64,000 nucleotides of DNA from Microbacterium kyungheense (GTDB lineage Bacteria > Actinomycetota > Actinomycetes > Actinomycetales > Microbacteriaceae): assembly GCF_006783905.1 (NCBI RefSeq), contig NZ_VFPE01000007.1:167224-231223 (forward strand), written 5' to 3'. How positions within the stretch are numbered: position 1 is the stretch's first letter; each line of letters opens with the position of its first letter. The position numbers and the translations under genes were made by a program. The notes under the pieces are model-generated. The model was not told where the DNA came from and did not search any database. It was given only the letters and a program-made list of their open reading frames with translations. This document shows positions 18,505 through 26,078 of the stretch, piece after piece.

Positions 18505-18518
18505 TGCAAGCGCTTACA
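18505..18518. promoter_or_regulatory. LacI-family operator, proximal to malE
   Basis: TGCAAGCGCTTACA, a near-perfect 14-base palindrome around the central CG, the type bound by MalR/CcpA-like LacI-family repressors. It sits 77 bases upstream of the malE start. Confidence 0.7.
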
Positions 18519-18591
18519 TTCTGCATGACGAGATGGAATGGGGCAACACGGGAGCGGATGATCGATATCAGCCCGTGACAATCGGTCTGCA

Positions 18592-18633
18592 TGGAACCGC
18601 TTGCACGCCAATGCATGCCTGCAACCGCTTGCA
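18592..18633. promoter_or_regulatory. two further LacI-family half/whole operators
   Basis: TGGAACCGCTTGCA (18592-18605) and TGCAACCGCTTGCA (18620-18633), 28 bases apart centre to centre, on the same theme as the proximal operator. They lie between divergent malE and yajQ, so the upstream copy also approaches the yajQ promoter. No LacI-family repressor gene is in the window. Confidence 0.65.
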
Positions 18634-18671
18634 GCGGCATCCACTTCTCCACGCTGCGCGACAGCCGCGGA

Positions 18672-18677
18672 TAGACT
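18672..18677 (+). promoter_or_regulatory. leaderless promoter -10 box (yajQ)
   Basis: TAGACT seven bases before the ATG at 18685; no ribosome site between, consistent with a leaderless mRNA. Confidence 0.6.
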
Positions 18678-18684
18678 GCCCGGC

Positions 18685-19173
18685 ATGGCTGACAGCTCCT
18701 TTGACATCGTCTCGAAAGTCGACCACCAGGAGGCCGACAACGCCCTGAACCAGGCCCGCAAAGAGGTCGAGCAGCGCTACGACTTCAAGGGCACCGGCGC
18801 CTCGATCGAGTGGAGCGGCGAGGCCGTGCTGATCAAGGCGAGCACCGAGGAGCGCGCGAAGGCCGTGCTCGACGTGTTCCAGTCGAAGCTCATCAAGCGC
18901 GGCATCTCGCTCAAGAGCCTCGAGACGGGCGAACCGGTCGCGGGCTCCAAGGAGTACCGCATCACCTCGACGATCAAGGACGGCATCTCGTCCGAGAACG
19001 CGAAGAAGATCTCGAAGATCATCCGCGACGAGGGACCGAAGTCGGTCAAGGCCCAGATCCAGGGCGACGAGCTGCGCGTGCAGTCGAAGTCCCGCGACGA
19101 CCTGCAGGAGGTCCAGCGCCTGCTCAAGGCGTCCGACCTCGACGTCGACCTCCAGTTCGTCAACTACCGCTGA
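18685..19173 (+). CDS. yajQ: YajQ family nucleotide-binding protein
   Basis: 162 residues, full length. The conserved start SSFDIVSKVDHQEADNALNQ and the KGTGASIEW and YDFKG segments identify the YajQ (DUF520) family, which binds nucleotides and, in some bacteria, cyclic-di-GMP as an effector. The ATG at 18685 gives the conserved N-terminus. It stands next to a diguanylate cyclase and close to an EAL phosphodiesterase, which fits a c-di-GMP link but does not prove it. Confidence 0.93.
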   Translation: MADSSFDIVSKVDHQEADNALNQARKEVEQRYDFKGTGASIEWSGEAVLIKASTEERAKAVLDVFQSKLIKRGISLKSLETGEPVAGSKEYRITSTIKDGISSENAKKISKIIRDEGPKSVKAQIQGDELRVQSKSRDDLQEVQRLLKASDLDVDLQFVNYR

Positions 19174-19190
19174 CGCGGCGTCGGCACGGA

Positions 19191-19219
19191 CGATCCCGCC
19201 GCCGGTCAGGCCGGGATCG
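19191..19219. terminator. bidirectional terminator between yajQ and GGDEF gene
   Basis: CGATCCCG/CGGGATCG 8-base stem with a 13-base GC-rich loop in the 58-base gap between convergent genes. Confidence 0.55.
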
Positions 19220-19231
19220 CCCGGTCTGCGC

Positions 19232-20599
19232 TCAGGCGATGCTGAGCTGTGAGCGGTCCTTGCCGGCGCGCTTCGCGTCGTACATGGCGGCGTCCGCGCG
19301 GACGAGCAGCTGCTGCGCGCTGGGCTGAGGGTCGACGCCCGGCCGGAAGAGCGAGATGCCGACGCTGACCGAGGCCACCACGACGCCGTCGGCCACAGCG
19401 ATCGGCTCGCGACACACCTCGAGGATGCGCTGCGCGATGTTCTCGGCCGCCGACGAGTCGGCGCCCGGGCAGAGCGCGACGAACTCGTCACCGCCCATCC
19501 GCCCCACGATGTCGCCCGCGCGCACGCCGCTGTGCAGGCGGGAGGCGAGCTCCACGAGCACGCTGTCGCCGGCGGCGTGGCCGAAGGTGTCGTTGATGGC
19601 CTTGAAGTCGTCGACGTCGAGGAACAGCACCGCCAGCGGCTCCAGCGAAGCCTCCGCGAGAGTGAGGGCGTCGTCGAGGGACATCTGCAGCAGCTGCCGA
19701 TTCGCGACGCCGGTGAGCTGGTCGTGCAGTGCCAGCAGCGCCAGCCGCCGCTGGAGTCGCACCCGGACCAGCGTCTGTGAGGCCTGTCGCCCGAGCGCCT
19801 GCTGCAGATCGATGAAGTGGTCGTCGACGTCGACGCGGCCGGCGAAGAAGCACGCCAGCACGCCCAGCCGCTCGCCGTCGGCGATGAGAGGGGTCACGCT
19901 CAGCGACGCGAGGCCGTTGTCGCGCATCGCCGCGCTCAACTCGGGAAAGGCGGTGTCGTCGTCGTGCACGACGGTCACCTCGGCGGTCCCGCGCAGCTCG
20001 GGGACCGGCGCCACCTTGTCCTCGAGCGGGTTGCTGCCGCCCGTGAGCAGCAGCCGCCCGTCGTCCTGGGTCATCAGGACCGCCGTCTCGCGCGCCGAGA
20101 ACGCGTCGCGGGCGACGGCTGAGAAGGACTGCGCGACCTCCTCGTCGGTCGCGCTGAGGCCGAACATCGTCGACACCTCCTGCAGCACGCGCACGCGGCG
20201 TTCCGACTGCTCGGCGGCTCGGCGGGCCGCGAGGATGTCGCGTTCGTACCGCACGCGTTCGGTGGCGTTGAAGATCGCGAAGCGCACCACGCCGCCGTCG
20301 TCGCTGTCGCGCGTCGCGTTCACCAGGACCGGCAGCTCCTCGCCGTCCGCACGCCGCAGCGTGAGCGCGACTTCGTGGAAGGCGCCTCGCAGATGGAGCA
20401 CCTGTCGATGGCGGGTCTCGAAGAACAGCCGGCTGCCGGGCTCCAGCAGCATGACGAAGGTCCGCCCCACGACGTCCGCGCGTTCGTAGGCGGTCCACTC
20501 GAGGAACGTGTCGTTCGCCTCGACGATCGTGCCGTCCTGCGTGGTTGCCACCAGCCCGCATGGCGCCAGCTGGAACCAGTCCGTTTCCGAGGCGCTCAT
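19232..20599 (-). CDS. PAS-GAF-GGDEF diguanylate cyclase
   Basis: 455 residues, soluble. A PAS domain (about 5-115: FQLAPCGLVATTQDGTIVEAND), a short coiled linker, a GAF-like domain (about 145-285) and a GGDEF domain (about 300-455). The signature MGGDEFVAL is canonical and the inhibitory I-site RAGD lies five residues before it, so it should make c-di-GMP with product feedback. Its ATG overlaps the stop of the RsbQ-like hydrolase gene (ATGA), so the two are made together. In Bacillus, RsbQ works on the PAS domain of RsbP; here the PAS is joined to a cyclase instead of a phosphatase. Confidence 0.9.
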   Translation of the reverse strand: MSASETDWFQLAPCGLVATTQDGTIVEANDTFLEWTAYERADVVGRTFVMLLEPGSRLFFETRHRQVLHLRGAFHEVALTLRRADGEELPVLVNATRDSDDGGVVRFAIFNATERVRYERDILAARRAAEQSERRVRVLQEVSTMFGLSATDEEVAQSFSAVARDAFSARETAVLMTQDDGRLLLTGGSNPLEDKVAPVPELRGTAEVTVVHDDDTAFPELSAAMRDNGLASLSVTPLIADGERLGVLACFFAGRVDVDDHFIDLQQALGRQASQTLVRVRLQRRLALLALHDQLTGVANRQLLQMSLDDALTLAEASLEPLAVLFLDVDDFKAINDTFGHAAGDSVLVELASRLHSGVRAGDIVGRMGGDEFVALCPGADSSAAENIAQRILEVCREPIAVADGVVVASVSVGISLFRPGVDPQPSAQQLLVRADAAMYDAKRAGKDRSQLSIA

Positions 20600-21429
20600 G
20601 ACAGGAACCGCCGCACCTGCTGGACCACGTCTTCGGGCGCGGAGAGGATCGGCACGTGACCGGTGGTGTCGAGCATCTCGAACGTGCTGCCGACGATCGC
20701 GCCGTGCACGTAACGGCCGACCTCGATCGGCGCGATCACGTCATCCTGACACTGGAGCACGAGTGTGGGGACACTGACCTGCTCGAGGTCGCGGCGGTTG
20801 TCGGAGGTGAACGTCACCCGGGCGAAATGGCGCGCGATCTCGGGGTCGACACTGCAGAAGCCCTCGGTGAGCCGCTCCTCGAGCATCGGCCGCTCGGGCG
20901 TCCCCATGATCATCGGCGCCGTCTGCCGGGACCACCCGAGGTAGTTGGCATCCAGCGAGTCGAGCAGGGCGTCGATGTCGGCCGGCTCGAAGCCGCCGAC
21001 GTAGCCCACGTCGTTGATGTAGCGCGGCGACGGGCTGACGAGCACGAGGGCGCGGAACCGCCCCGGGTTGCGGTTCGCCGCCAGCACGCCGATCATCGCG
21101 CTGACGGAGTGCCCGACGAACACGACGTCCTGCGCCCCGAGGCGGTCGAGGATCTCCTCCACGTCGAGCGCATACCCGTCGAGGCCGGCGTACTTCGCGC
21201 GGTCGTACGCCGACCAGTCGGAGCGTCCGGACCCCACATGGTCGAACAGCACCACGGCGTGATCGGCTTCGAACTGGGGGGCGACGAGGTTCCAGGTCTC
21301 CTGACTGCATCCGAAACCGTGCGCGAACATGACGACGGGCCCGGATGGATCGCCTGCGACCCTCACGTTGTTGCGGCGCAGCACATCGGCGCCGCCTGCC
21401 GACGACACCGTTTCGGCGTGCCCGATCAC
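20596..21429 (-). CDS. rsbQ: RsbQ-like alpha/beta hydrolase
   Basis: 277 residues. Strong resemblance, from memory, to Bacillus subtilis RsbQ: FAHGFGCSQETWN, DHVGSGRSD, FVGHSVSAMIG (nucleophile Ser), CSVDPEIARHFAR, LQCQDDVIAP (Asp) and TGHVP (His). RsbQ binds a small hydrophobic ligand and activates the PAS-containing phosphatase RsbP in energy stress; plant KAI2/D14 receptors share the fold. GTG start at 21429 matches RsbQ length. It is the first gene of the pair with the PAS-GAF-GGDEF cyclase, so a ligand-sensing input to c-di-GMP is likely (inference). Confidence 0.85.
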   Translation of the reverse strand: MIGHAETVSSAGGADVLRRNNVRVAGDPSGPVVMFAHGFGCSQETWNLVAPQFEADHAVVLFDHVGSGRSDWSAYDRAKYAGLDGYALDVEEILDRLGAQDVVFVGHSVSAMIGVLAANRNPGRFRALVLVSPSPRYINDVGYVGGFEPADIDALLDSLDANYLGWSRQTAPMIMGTPERPMLEERLTEGFCSVDPEIARHFARVTFTSDNRRDLEQVSVPTLVLQCQDDVIAPIEVGRYVHGAIVGSTFEMLDTTGHVPILSAPEDVVQQVRRFLS

Positions 21430-21504
21430 GAGGCTCGTGCGGGATGAGCGAGCATGGGGAGCCTTTCGAGCAGGCGATGCAGAAGGGGTGGACCGCGAAC
21501 AACC

Positions 21505-21519
21505 GCTTACAGCGTAAGC
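21505..21519. promoter_or_regulatory. palindromic operator between rsbQ-like and TetR genes
   Basis: GCTTAC-AGC-GTAAGC, a perfect 6+3+6 inverted repeat 81 bases before the TetR start. It overlaps a minus-strand TACGCT box (21511-21516), so the adjacent TetR protein could control both itself and the rsbQ-GGDEF pair. Confidence 0.5.
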
Positions 21520-21599
21520 CTTGTCGCGAGCATACCTCGCGGCGGCCCGTCGCGAGCAACCCCTCGAACCAAGAGCCCACGTGGAGGAGGATGACCGTC

Positions 21600-22346
21600 A
21601 TGGCAGCACATGAGAACGCGGACGCCGTGGACTCGGCCGCCGCCAGACCCTCGGCGGCACGGCTCAGCCGCGAGCTGATCGTCGAGACGGCGCTCGCACA
21701 GATCGACGTCTCCGGCGTGCAGAGCCTGTCGATGCGGTCGCTCGCGCAGGAACTGGGCGTCGAGGCGATGTCGCTCTACCGCTACGTGCACGGCAAGGAG
21801 GACCTGCTCGAGGGTGTCGTGGCCCTGCTGATGGCCGATCTGATGCCGCATCTCGACGCCGACCCCACGCAGCACTGGCAGGGCTACCTGCAGACAAGCG
21901 CGCACGCGATCCGGCGCATCGCGATCGAGCACCCGCGCGTGTTCCCGCTCGTGGCCACCCGGCATCCGGCGGCGCCGTGGCTGCGGCCCCCGCTGCGCAG
22001 CGTGGAGGCCGTGAATGCGTTCCTTACCACCCTGATCCGGCAGGGCTTCTCGGACAGGCAGGCGGTGGACACCTACCGGTCGTTCACCAGCTTCCTGCTC
22101 GGCCAGCTGCTGCTGGAGTCCGCGACCCGGGGCGCGCCGACCGGTCCTGTGGACGCGCCCATCGACGAGGGCGAGTCCGCGCCGTCGCACCCCGATGCCG
22201 CACCGACAGACGATGCTTCCGTGCTCGAGGACGCTCCCGAGGTTCTCCGCCTTCGGGACATGCTCAGTGAGGACCGCAGCGACGAGGAGTTCGAGGTATC
22301 GCTCGAGGCCCTCCTGGACCGGCTGGACCGCGAGCTCACACGATAG
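21600..22346 (+). CDS. TetR family transcriptional regulator
   Basis: 248 residues. N-terminal HTH: LSRELIVETALAQIDVSGVQSLSMRSLAQELGVEAMSLYRYVHGKEDLLEG is spread over residues 21-71, with the TetR recognition helix ending SLYRYVHGK. The C-terminal ligand domain resembles the TetR_C class of tetracycline-type repressors. ATG at 21600 is nine bases after GGAGGAGG; an in-frame ATG at 21591 lies too close to it. Its 3' end overlaps the convergent EAL gene by 11 bases. Confidence 0.9.
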   Translation: MAAHENADAVDSAAARPSAARLSRELIVETALAQIDVSGVQSLSMRSLAQELGVEAMSLYRYVHGKEDLLEGVVALLMADLMPHLDADPTQHWQGYLQTSAHAIRRIAIEHPRVFPLVATRHPAAPWLRPPLRSVEAVNAFLTTLIRQGFSDRQAVDTYRSFTSFLLGQLLLESATRGAPTGPVDAPIDEGESAPSHPDAAPTDDASVLEDAPEVLRLRDMLSEDRSDEEFEVSLEALLDRLDRELTR

Positions 22347-23142
22347 CCGCGGCAAGCCGTGCCATGGCATCTCTCGACACCGGCCGGCTGAGCAGGTAGC
22401 CCTGCGCACGGTCGCATCCCAGGCGCGTGACCTTGTCGAGCTGGTCCGCGGTCTCGACGCCCTCCGCGACCACGCGGATGTGCGCGTCATGGGCGAGGGC
22501 CACCGCATCGGCCACGACCCGGGACGCATCGGGCGAGTCATCGCTGACGAGTCCGCGGTCGATCTTGAGCTCGGTGGCGTGAAGCCGTCGGGCCTGGGTG
22601 AGCGAGGCCTGTCCGGAGCCGAAGTCGTCGATCGCGATTCCCACCCCCAGACCGCGCAGGCGATCGAGCCGGGCGACCAGGGCCGGGACGTCCCCGAGGT
22701 GGCGTCCTTCGGTGATCTCCAAGGTCAGGCGCCTCGCCGGCCGGCGGATGCGCAGGATCATGCGCTCCAGCCAGGTGGTGAAGGCGGCGTCCTCCAGCTG
22801 TGCCGGTGACACGTTCACCGACATGTCGATCGCCCAGTCGGTCATCGCCGTCATGGCCTCCGTCGCCATGAACTCGCCGATCTCGCCGATCGTCCCGTCC
22901 TCTTCGGCGATCGGGATGAACTGCGTCGGAGGAATGGGCCCCCAGGTCGGGTGATGCCACCGGCAGAGCGCCTCGGCGGCGACGACGCGATTGGTCCGCA
23001 GATCGAGCTGGGGCTGGAACCACGCCGACAGCTCGCCACGCCGCAGCGCACCACGCAGTGCGCGCGACAGTTCCGCGAACTCGACCATGTGCCGGATCCC
23101 CACTTCACGGGGCATGACGACGGCCCCCGCTGCAGCCATCAT
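22336..23142 (-). CDS. EAL-domain c-di-GMP phosphodiesterase
   Basis: 268 residues, essentially a bare EAL domain. All catalytic motifs are present: AEALCRW (EAL), VNVSP, EITEG, DDFGSG, ELKIDRGL and AEGVET, with QGYLLSRP at the end, so it should hydrolyse c-di-GMP. No sensor domain or membrane segment. ATG at 23142; several in-frame ATGs follow (MVEFAELS also plausible). It lies 1.7 kb from the GGDEF protein. Confidence 0.9.
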   Translation of the reverse strand: MMAAAGAVVMPREVGIRHMVEFAELSRALRGALRRGELSAWFQPQLDLRTNRVVAAEALCRWHHPTWGPIPPTQFIPIAEEDGTIGEIGEFMATEAMTAMTDWAIDMSVNVSPAQLEDAAFTTWLERMILRIRRPARRLTLEITEGRHLGDVPALVARLDRLRGLGVGIAIDDFGSGQASLTQARRLHATELKIDRGLVSDDSPDASRVVADAVALAHDAHIRVVAEGVETADQLDKVTRLGCDRAQGYLLSRPVSRDAMARLAAAIV

Positions 23143-23351
23143 GGCAGTGGTCGAAGGCGCAGCCCGGCATATTGACGGGACGTCGTCGACCGACTATGCG
23201 GCCACCGCGTCCGGCGAGGCGCCATCGTCGCATCCACGGGGGTTCCCGTCAACCCGCGGGCGTCCACCGCTGCGCCCGCGTACGTTCACCTCGTGAGCGA
23301 TTCGGCTGACACCACGGCTGACGCCGCGGTCGAACAGACGGGAGCGGCCCC

Positions 23352-24527
23352 ATGCGTGCGGTGACATGGCAGGGAAAGCGGCACATCAGCGTCGAGACAG
23401 TGCCCGATCCGACGATCCAGGAACCGACGGACGCCATCGTGCGCATCACGTCGACGGCGATCTGCGGCTCGGACCTGCACCTCTATGAGCTGTTCGGGCC
23501 GTTCTTGGACGCCGGCGACATCCTCGGCCACGAGTCGATGGGCGTCGTCGTCGAAGTGGGCTCCGAGGTGACGACGCTCGCCGTCGGCGACCGGGTCGTC
23601 GTGCCGTTCAACATCGCGTGCGGCCACTGCTTCATGTGCCGGCACGGCCTGCAATCGCAATGCGAGACCACGCAGGTGACCGAGTACGGCAGCGGCGCTG
23701 CGCTGTTCGGCTATACGAAGCTGTACGGCCAGGTCCCGGGCGGACAGGCGGAGCTGCTGCGGGTGCCGCTCGCCGAGTACAACTCGGTGCGCGTCGGGTC
23801 GGACCTGCCGGACCAGCGGTACCTCTTCCTGAGCGACATCCTCCCGACGGCGTGGCAGGGGGTGGAGTACGCGCGGCTGCCCGAGGGCGGCACGCTGGCG
23901 GTCCTCGGGCTTGGACCGGTGGGCCAGTTCGTCAGCCGCATCGGTGTGCACCGCGGATGCCGCGTGCTCGCGGTCGACCCGGTCCCCGAGCGGCGCGCGA
24001 TGGCCGAGCGGCACGGCGTGGACGCATTCGACCTGACAGACGACGTCGTCGGGCATCTGCGCGATCTGACCGACGGCCGTGGCCCGGATGCCGTGGTGGA
24101 TGCCGTCGGGCTCGAAGCCCACGGGAACGGCGTGGTGAAGTTCGCGCAGCAGGCGGTCGGGCTGCTGCCCGATGCCGTCGCACAGAAGGTCATGGAGACC
24201 GCCGGGATGGACCGCCTCGCAGCGCTCCACGCCGCCATCGATCTGGTCCGCCGCGGTGGCACGGTGTCGATCAGCGGCGTCTACGCGGGCGACGCCGATC
24301 TCATGCCGATGAAGACGCTGTTCGACAAGCAGGTGACGCTGAGCATGGGCCAGTGCAACGTGAAGCGGTGGACGGACGAGTTGCTGCCCATCGTCGAGGA
24401 CCCCGCAGATCCGCTCGGGGTGATGGATCTGGTCACCCACCGCGTGCCGCTGGAGGATGCGCCCGCCCTGTACGAGACGTTCCAGAAGAAGGAGGACGGA
24501 TGCGTCAAGGTGGTCCTCACCCCGTGA
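23352..24527 (+). CDS. zinc-dependent alcohol dehydrogenase, formaldehyde-dehydrogenase-like
   Basis: 391 residues, MDR superfamily. Catalytic zinc ligands in AICGSDLHLY and GHESMG, and the four-Cys structural zinc site CGHCFMCRHGLQSQC. NAD fold GLGPVGQFVSRIGV. The long insertion after the NAD fold (GNGVVKFAQQAVGLLPD...) is typical of glutathione-independent formaldehyde dehydrogenase relatives, so a short aldehyde or alcohol is likely. No cofactor or thiol genes are adjacent. Confidence 0.88.
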   Translation: MRAVTWQGKRHISVETVPDPTIQEPTDAIVRITSTAICGSDLHLYELFGPFLDAGDILGHESMGVVVEVGSEVTTLAVGDRVVVPFNIACGHCFMCRHGLQSQCETTQVTEYGSGAALFGYTKLYGQVPGGQAELLRVPLAEYNSVRVGSDLPDQRYLFLSDILPTAWQGVEYARLPEGGTLAVLGLGPVGQFVSRIGVHRGCRVLAVDPVPERRAMAERHGVDAFDLTDDVVGHLRDLTDGRGPDAVVDAVGLEAHGNGVVKFAQQAVGLLPDAVAQKVMETAGMDRLAALHAAIDLVRRGGTVSISGVYAGDADLMPMKTLFDKQVTLSMGQCNVKRWTDELLPIVEDPADPLGVMDLVTHRVPLEDAPALYETFQKKEDGCVKVVLTP

Positions 24528-24538
24528 CGCGAGGAGCC

Positions 24539-25021
24539 TCAGCCGAGGGGCTTGCGCAGGAAGACCTGCTGGATCCCGTCATCCCCGTCCACGCGCTGCG
24601 TCTCGCGATAGCCGAGTCTCGTGTACACGCGCAGGTTGGCCTCGCTCAGTGAGCCGGTGAAGAGCTCCGTCGTGCGGCATCCCACTGCCCTTCCCCGGTC
24701 CTCGACAGCCTCGAGCAGCAGGGATCCGATGCCGGCACCCTGCACGTCCGGCGCGATCACGAGGCGACCGACGAGGAGCAGCTCGCCGTCCCGCCGCGCG
24801 CGCACCGCACCGACCACCCGGTGCTGCACCAGGGCGACGCAACCGAGGTTGCCGACGAGCTCGGCCTCGACCTCTTCGAGCGTCTGGGTGAGCGCCGGCA
24901 TCCGGACCGTGTCGTAGATCAGGGCCTCTTGGACGAAAGCGGCGCGCTGAAGCGTGAGCACCTCTCCCGCGTCCGAGACCTCGATGGGGCGGATCGTCAC
25001 ATCGTCGGCGTGGATCGGCAT
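24539..25021 (-). CDS. GNAT family N-acetyltransferase
   Basis: 160 residues, single GNAT domain. Motif A (VIAPDVQGAGIGSLLLEAVE) is the acetyl-CoA pyrophosphate loop (R/Q-x-x-G-x-G/A form), followed by LRVYTRLGYRE, the usual C-terminal strand. Substrate cannot be told. Convergent with the alcohol dehydrogenase gene, 11 bases apart. Confidence 0.85.
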   Translation of the reverse strand: MPIHADDVTIRPIEVSDAGEVLTLQRAAFVQEALIYDTVRMPALTQTLEEVEAELVGNLGCVALVQHRVVGAVRARRDGELLLVGRLVIAPDVQGAGIGSLLLEAVEDRGRAVGCRTTELFTGSLSEANLRVYTRLGYRETQRVDGDDGIQQVFLRKPLG

Positions 25022-25144
25022 GGCATCCAGTCAACCCCACGCCGCGCCAGCACCGGTAGCACGACGTCCTGTGGTGCACAATCGTGCTCCCTGGTCGCGG
25101 CGCGCCCGGTAACGTCGCGGCTGACACCGAGGCTCGGAGGATCG

Positions 25145-25621
25145 ATGAAGACGGATGCCGAACGCCTGGCGCACGCCTGCAGGAGCAGCGGGGTGCGCAT
25201 CGCGGTCGCCGAATCGCTCACGTCGGGCATGCTCGCCAGTGCCGTGGGGAGCGGCCCGGACGCGCAGGAGTGGTTCTGCGGCGGCATCGTCGCCTACCGC
25301 ACCGAGGTGAAGGAGCGACTGCTGGGCCTGCCGACCGGCATCGACCCGTGCTCCGACGTCTGCGCGACGCAGCTGGCGGCCGGGGCACGGGAGCTGCTCA
25401 GCGCCGACATCGCCGTCTCGACGACGGGCGTCGGCGGTCCCGACCCCGAAGACGGGCATCCGCCCGGGACCGTCTACCTCGGCTGGGCGACGGCGACAGA
25501 CTCCGGCGCACGCCTGCTGACCCTCAGCGGCGATCCCGAAGAGGTGCTGACGCAGACGGTCGACGCCGCCCTGGCGCTGCTGCTCGACCGGGTGTCGGAC
25601 GCACCGTCCGCCGCTCACTGA
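25145..25621 (+). CDS. CinA C-terminal domain protein (NMN amidohydrolase type)
   Basis: 158 residues, the stand-alone CinA-C/PncC form. ESLTSGMLASAV, FCGGIVAYRTEVKERLLG and TTGVGGPD are the hallmark segments; family members deamidate nicotinamide mononucleotide in NAD salvage. GGAGG lies four bases before the ATG at 25145. Confidence 0.9.
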   Translation: MKTDAERLAHACRSSGVRIAVAESLTSGMLASAVGSGPDAQEWFCGGIVAYRTEVKERLLGLPTGIDPCSDVCATQLAAGARELLSADIAVSTTGVGGPDPEDGHPPGTVYLGWATATDSGARLLTLSGDPEEVLTQTVDAALALLLDRVSDAPSAAH

Positions 25622-25666
25622 TCCTGCCCCCTCGAGCGACGAGTGCCGCGTCGGATCATTCACTCT

Positions 25667-25718
25667 GGGTGGTGCGCGATCGCGGTTTCCGCCGTGGAAT
25701 GGCACCTACGCACCACCC
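25667..25718. repeat. inverted repeat between cinA-C and CMD-like gene
   Basis: GGGTGGTGCG (25667-25676) and CGCACCACCC (25709-25718), perfect 10-base arms, 32 bases apart. Either a terminator for the first gene or part of the 5' region of the next. Confidence 0.5.
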
Positions 25719-25745
25719 CCGGCGATCGGAAGAGACGTGAGCCCC

Positions 25746-26069
25746 ATGGACGCACCAGAGCTGCTGCGGCGATACTGCATCAACGACGCGCGCCTCGCGT
25801 CGAATGCCGAGTCGCCCACGATGCAGCTGGAGTGGCGGACGGCCGCGCTGGTGCGCATCGCGGCGCTCATCGCCGTCGGGGCCCCCGACGCGTCGATGCG
25901 CGCGGCTGTCGACGACGCCATCGCGGCCGGGGTCGAATCCGACGAGATCATCGCCGTCCTCGATGGGCTGGTCGGCATCGTCGGACTGCCCCGCGTCGTG
26001 GCACAGGCGCCGCGGATCGCCCATGCACTCGGGTACGGCGACAGCGACGACCTCGGCGTCGACGGCTGA
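25746..26069 (+). CDS. small CMD-like helical protein
   Basis: 107 residues, all helical. The stretch AALVRIAALIAVGAPDASMRAAVDDAIAAGVESDEI (about 32-68) matches the carboxymuconolactone decarboxylase/AhpD helix pattern, but the redox CxxC/His site is absent, so it is not a peroxidase. ATG at 25746 is about ten bases after GGAAGAGA; GTG at 25737 is an alternative. Ends nine bases from the convergent LuxR gene. Confidence 0.7.
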   Translation: MDAPELLRRYCINDARLASNAESPTMQLEWRTAALVRIAALIAVGAPDASMRAAVDDAIAAGVESDEIIAVLDGLVGIVGLPRVVAQAPRIAHALGYGDSDDLGVDG

Positions 26070-26078
26070 GCCCGCCGC

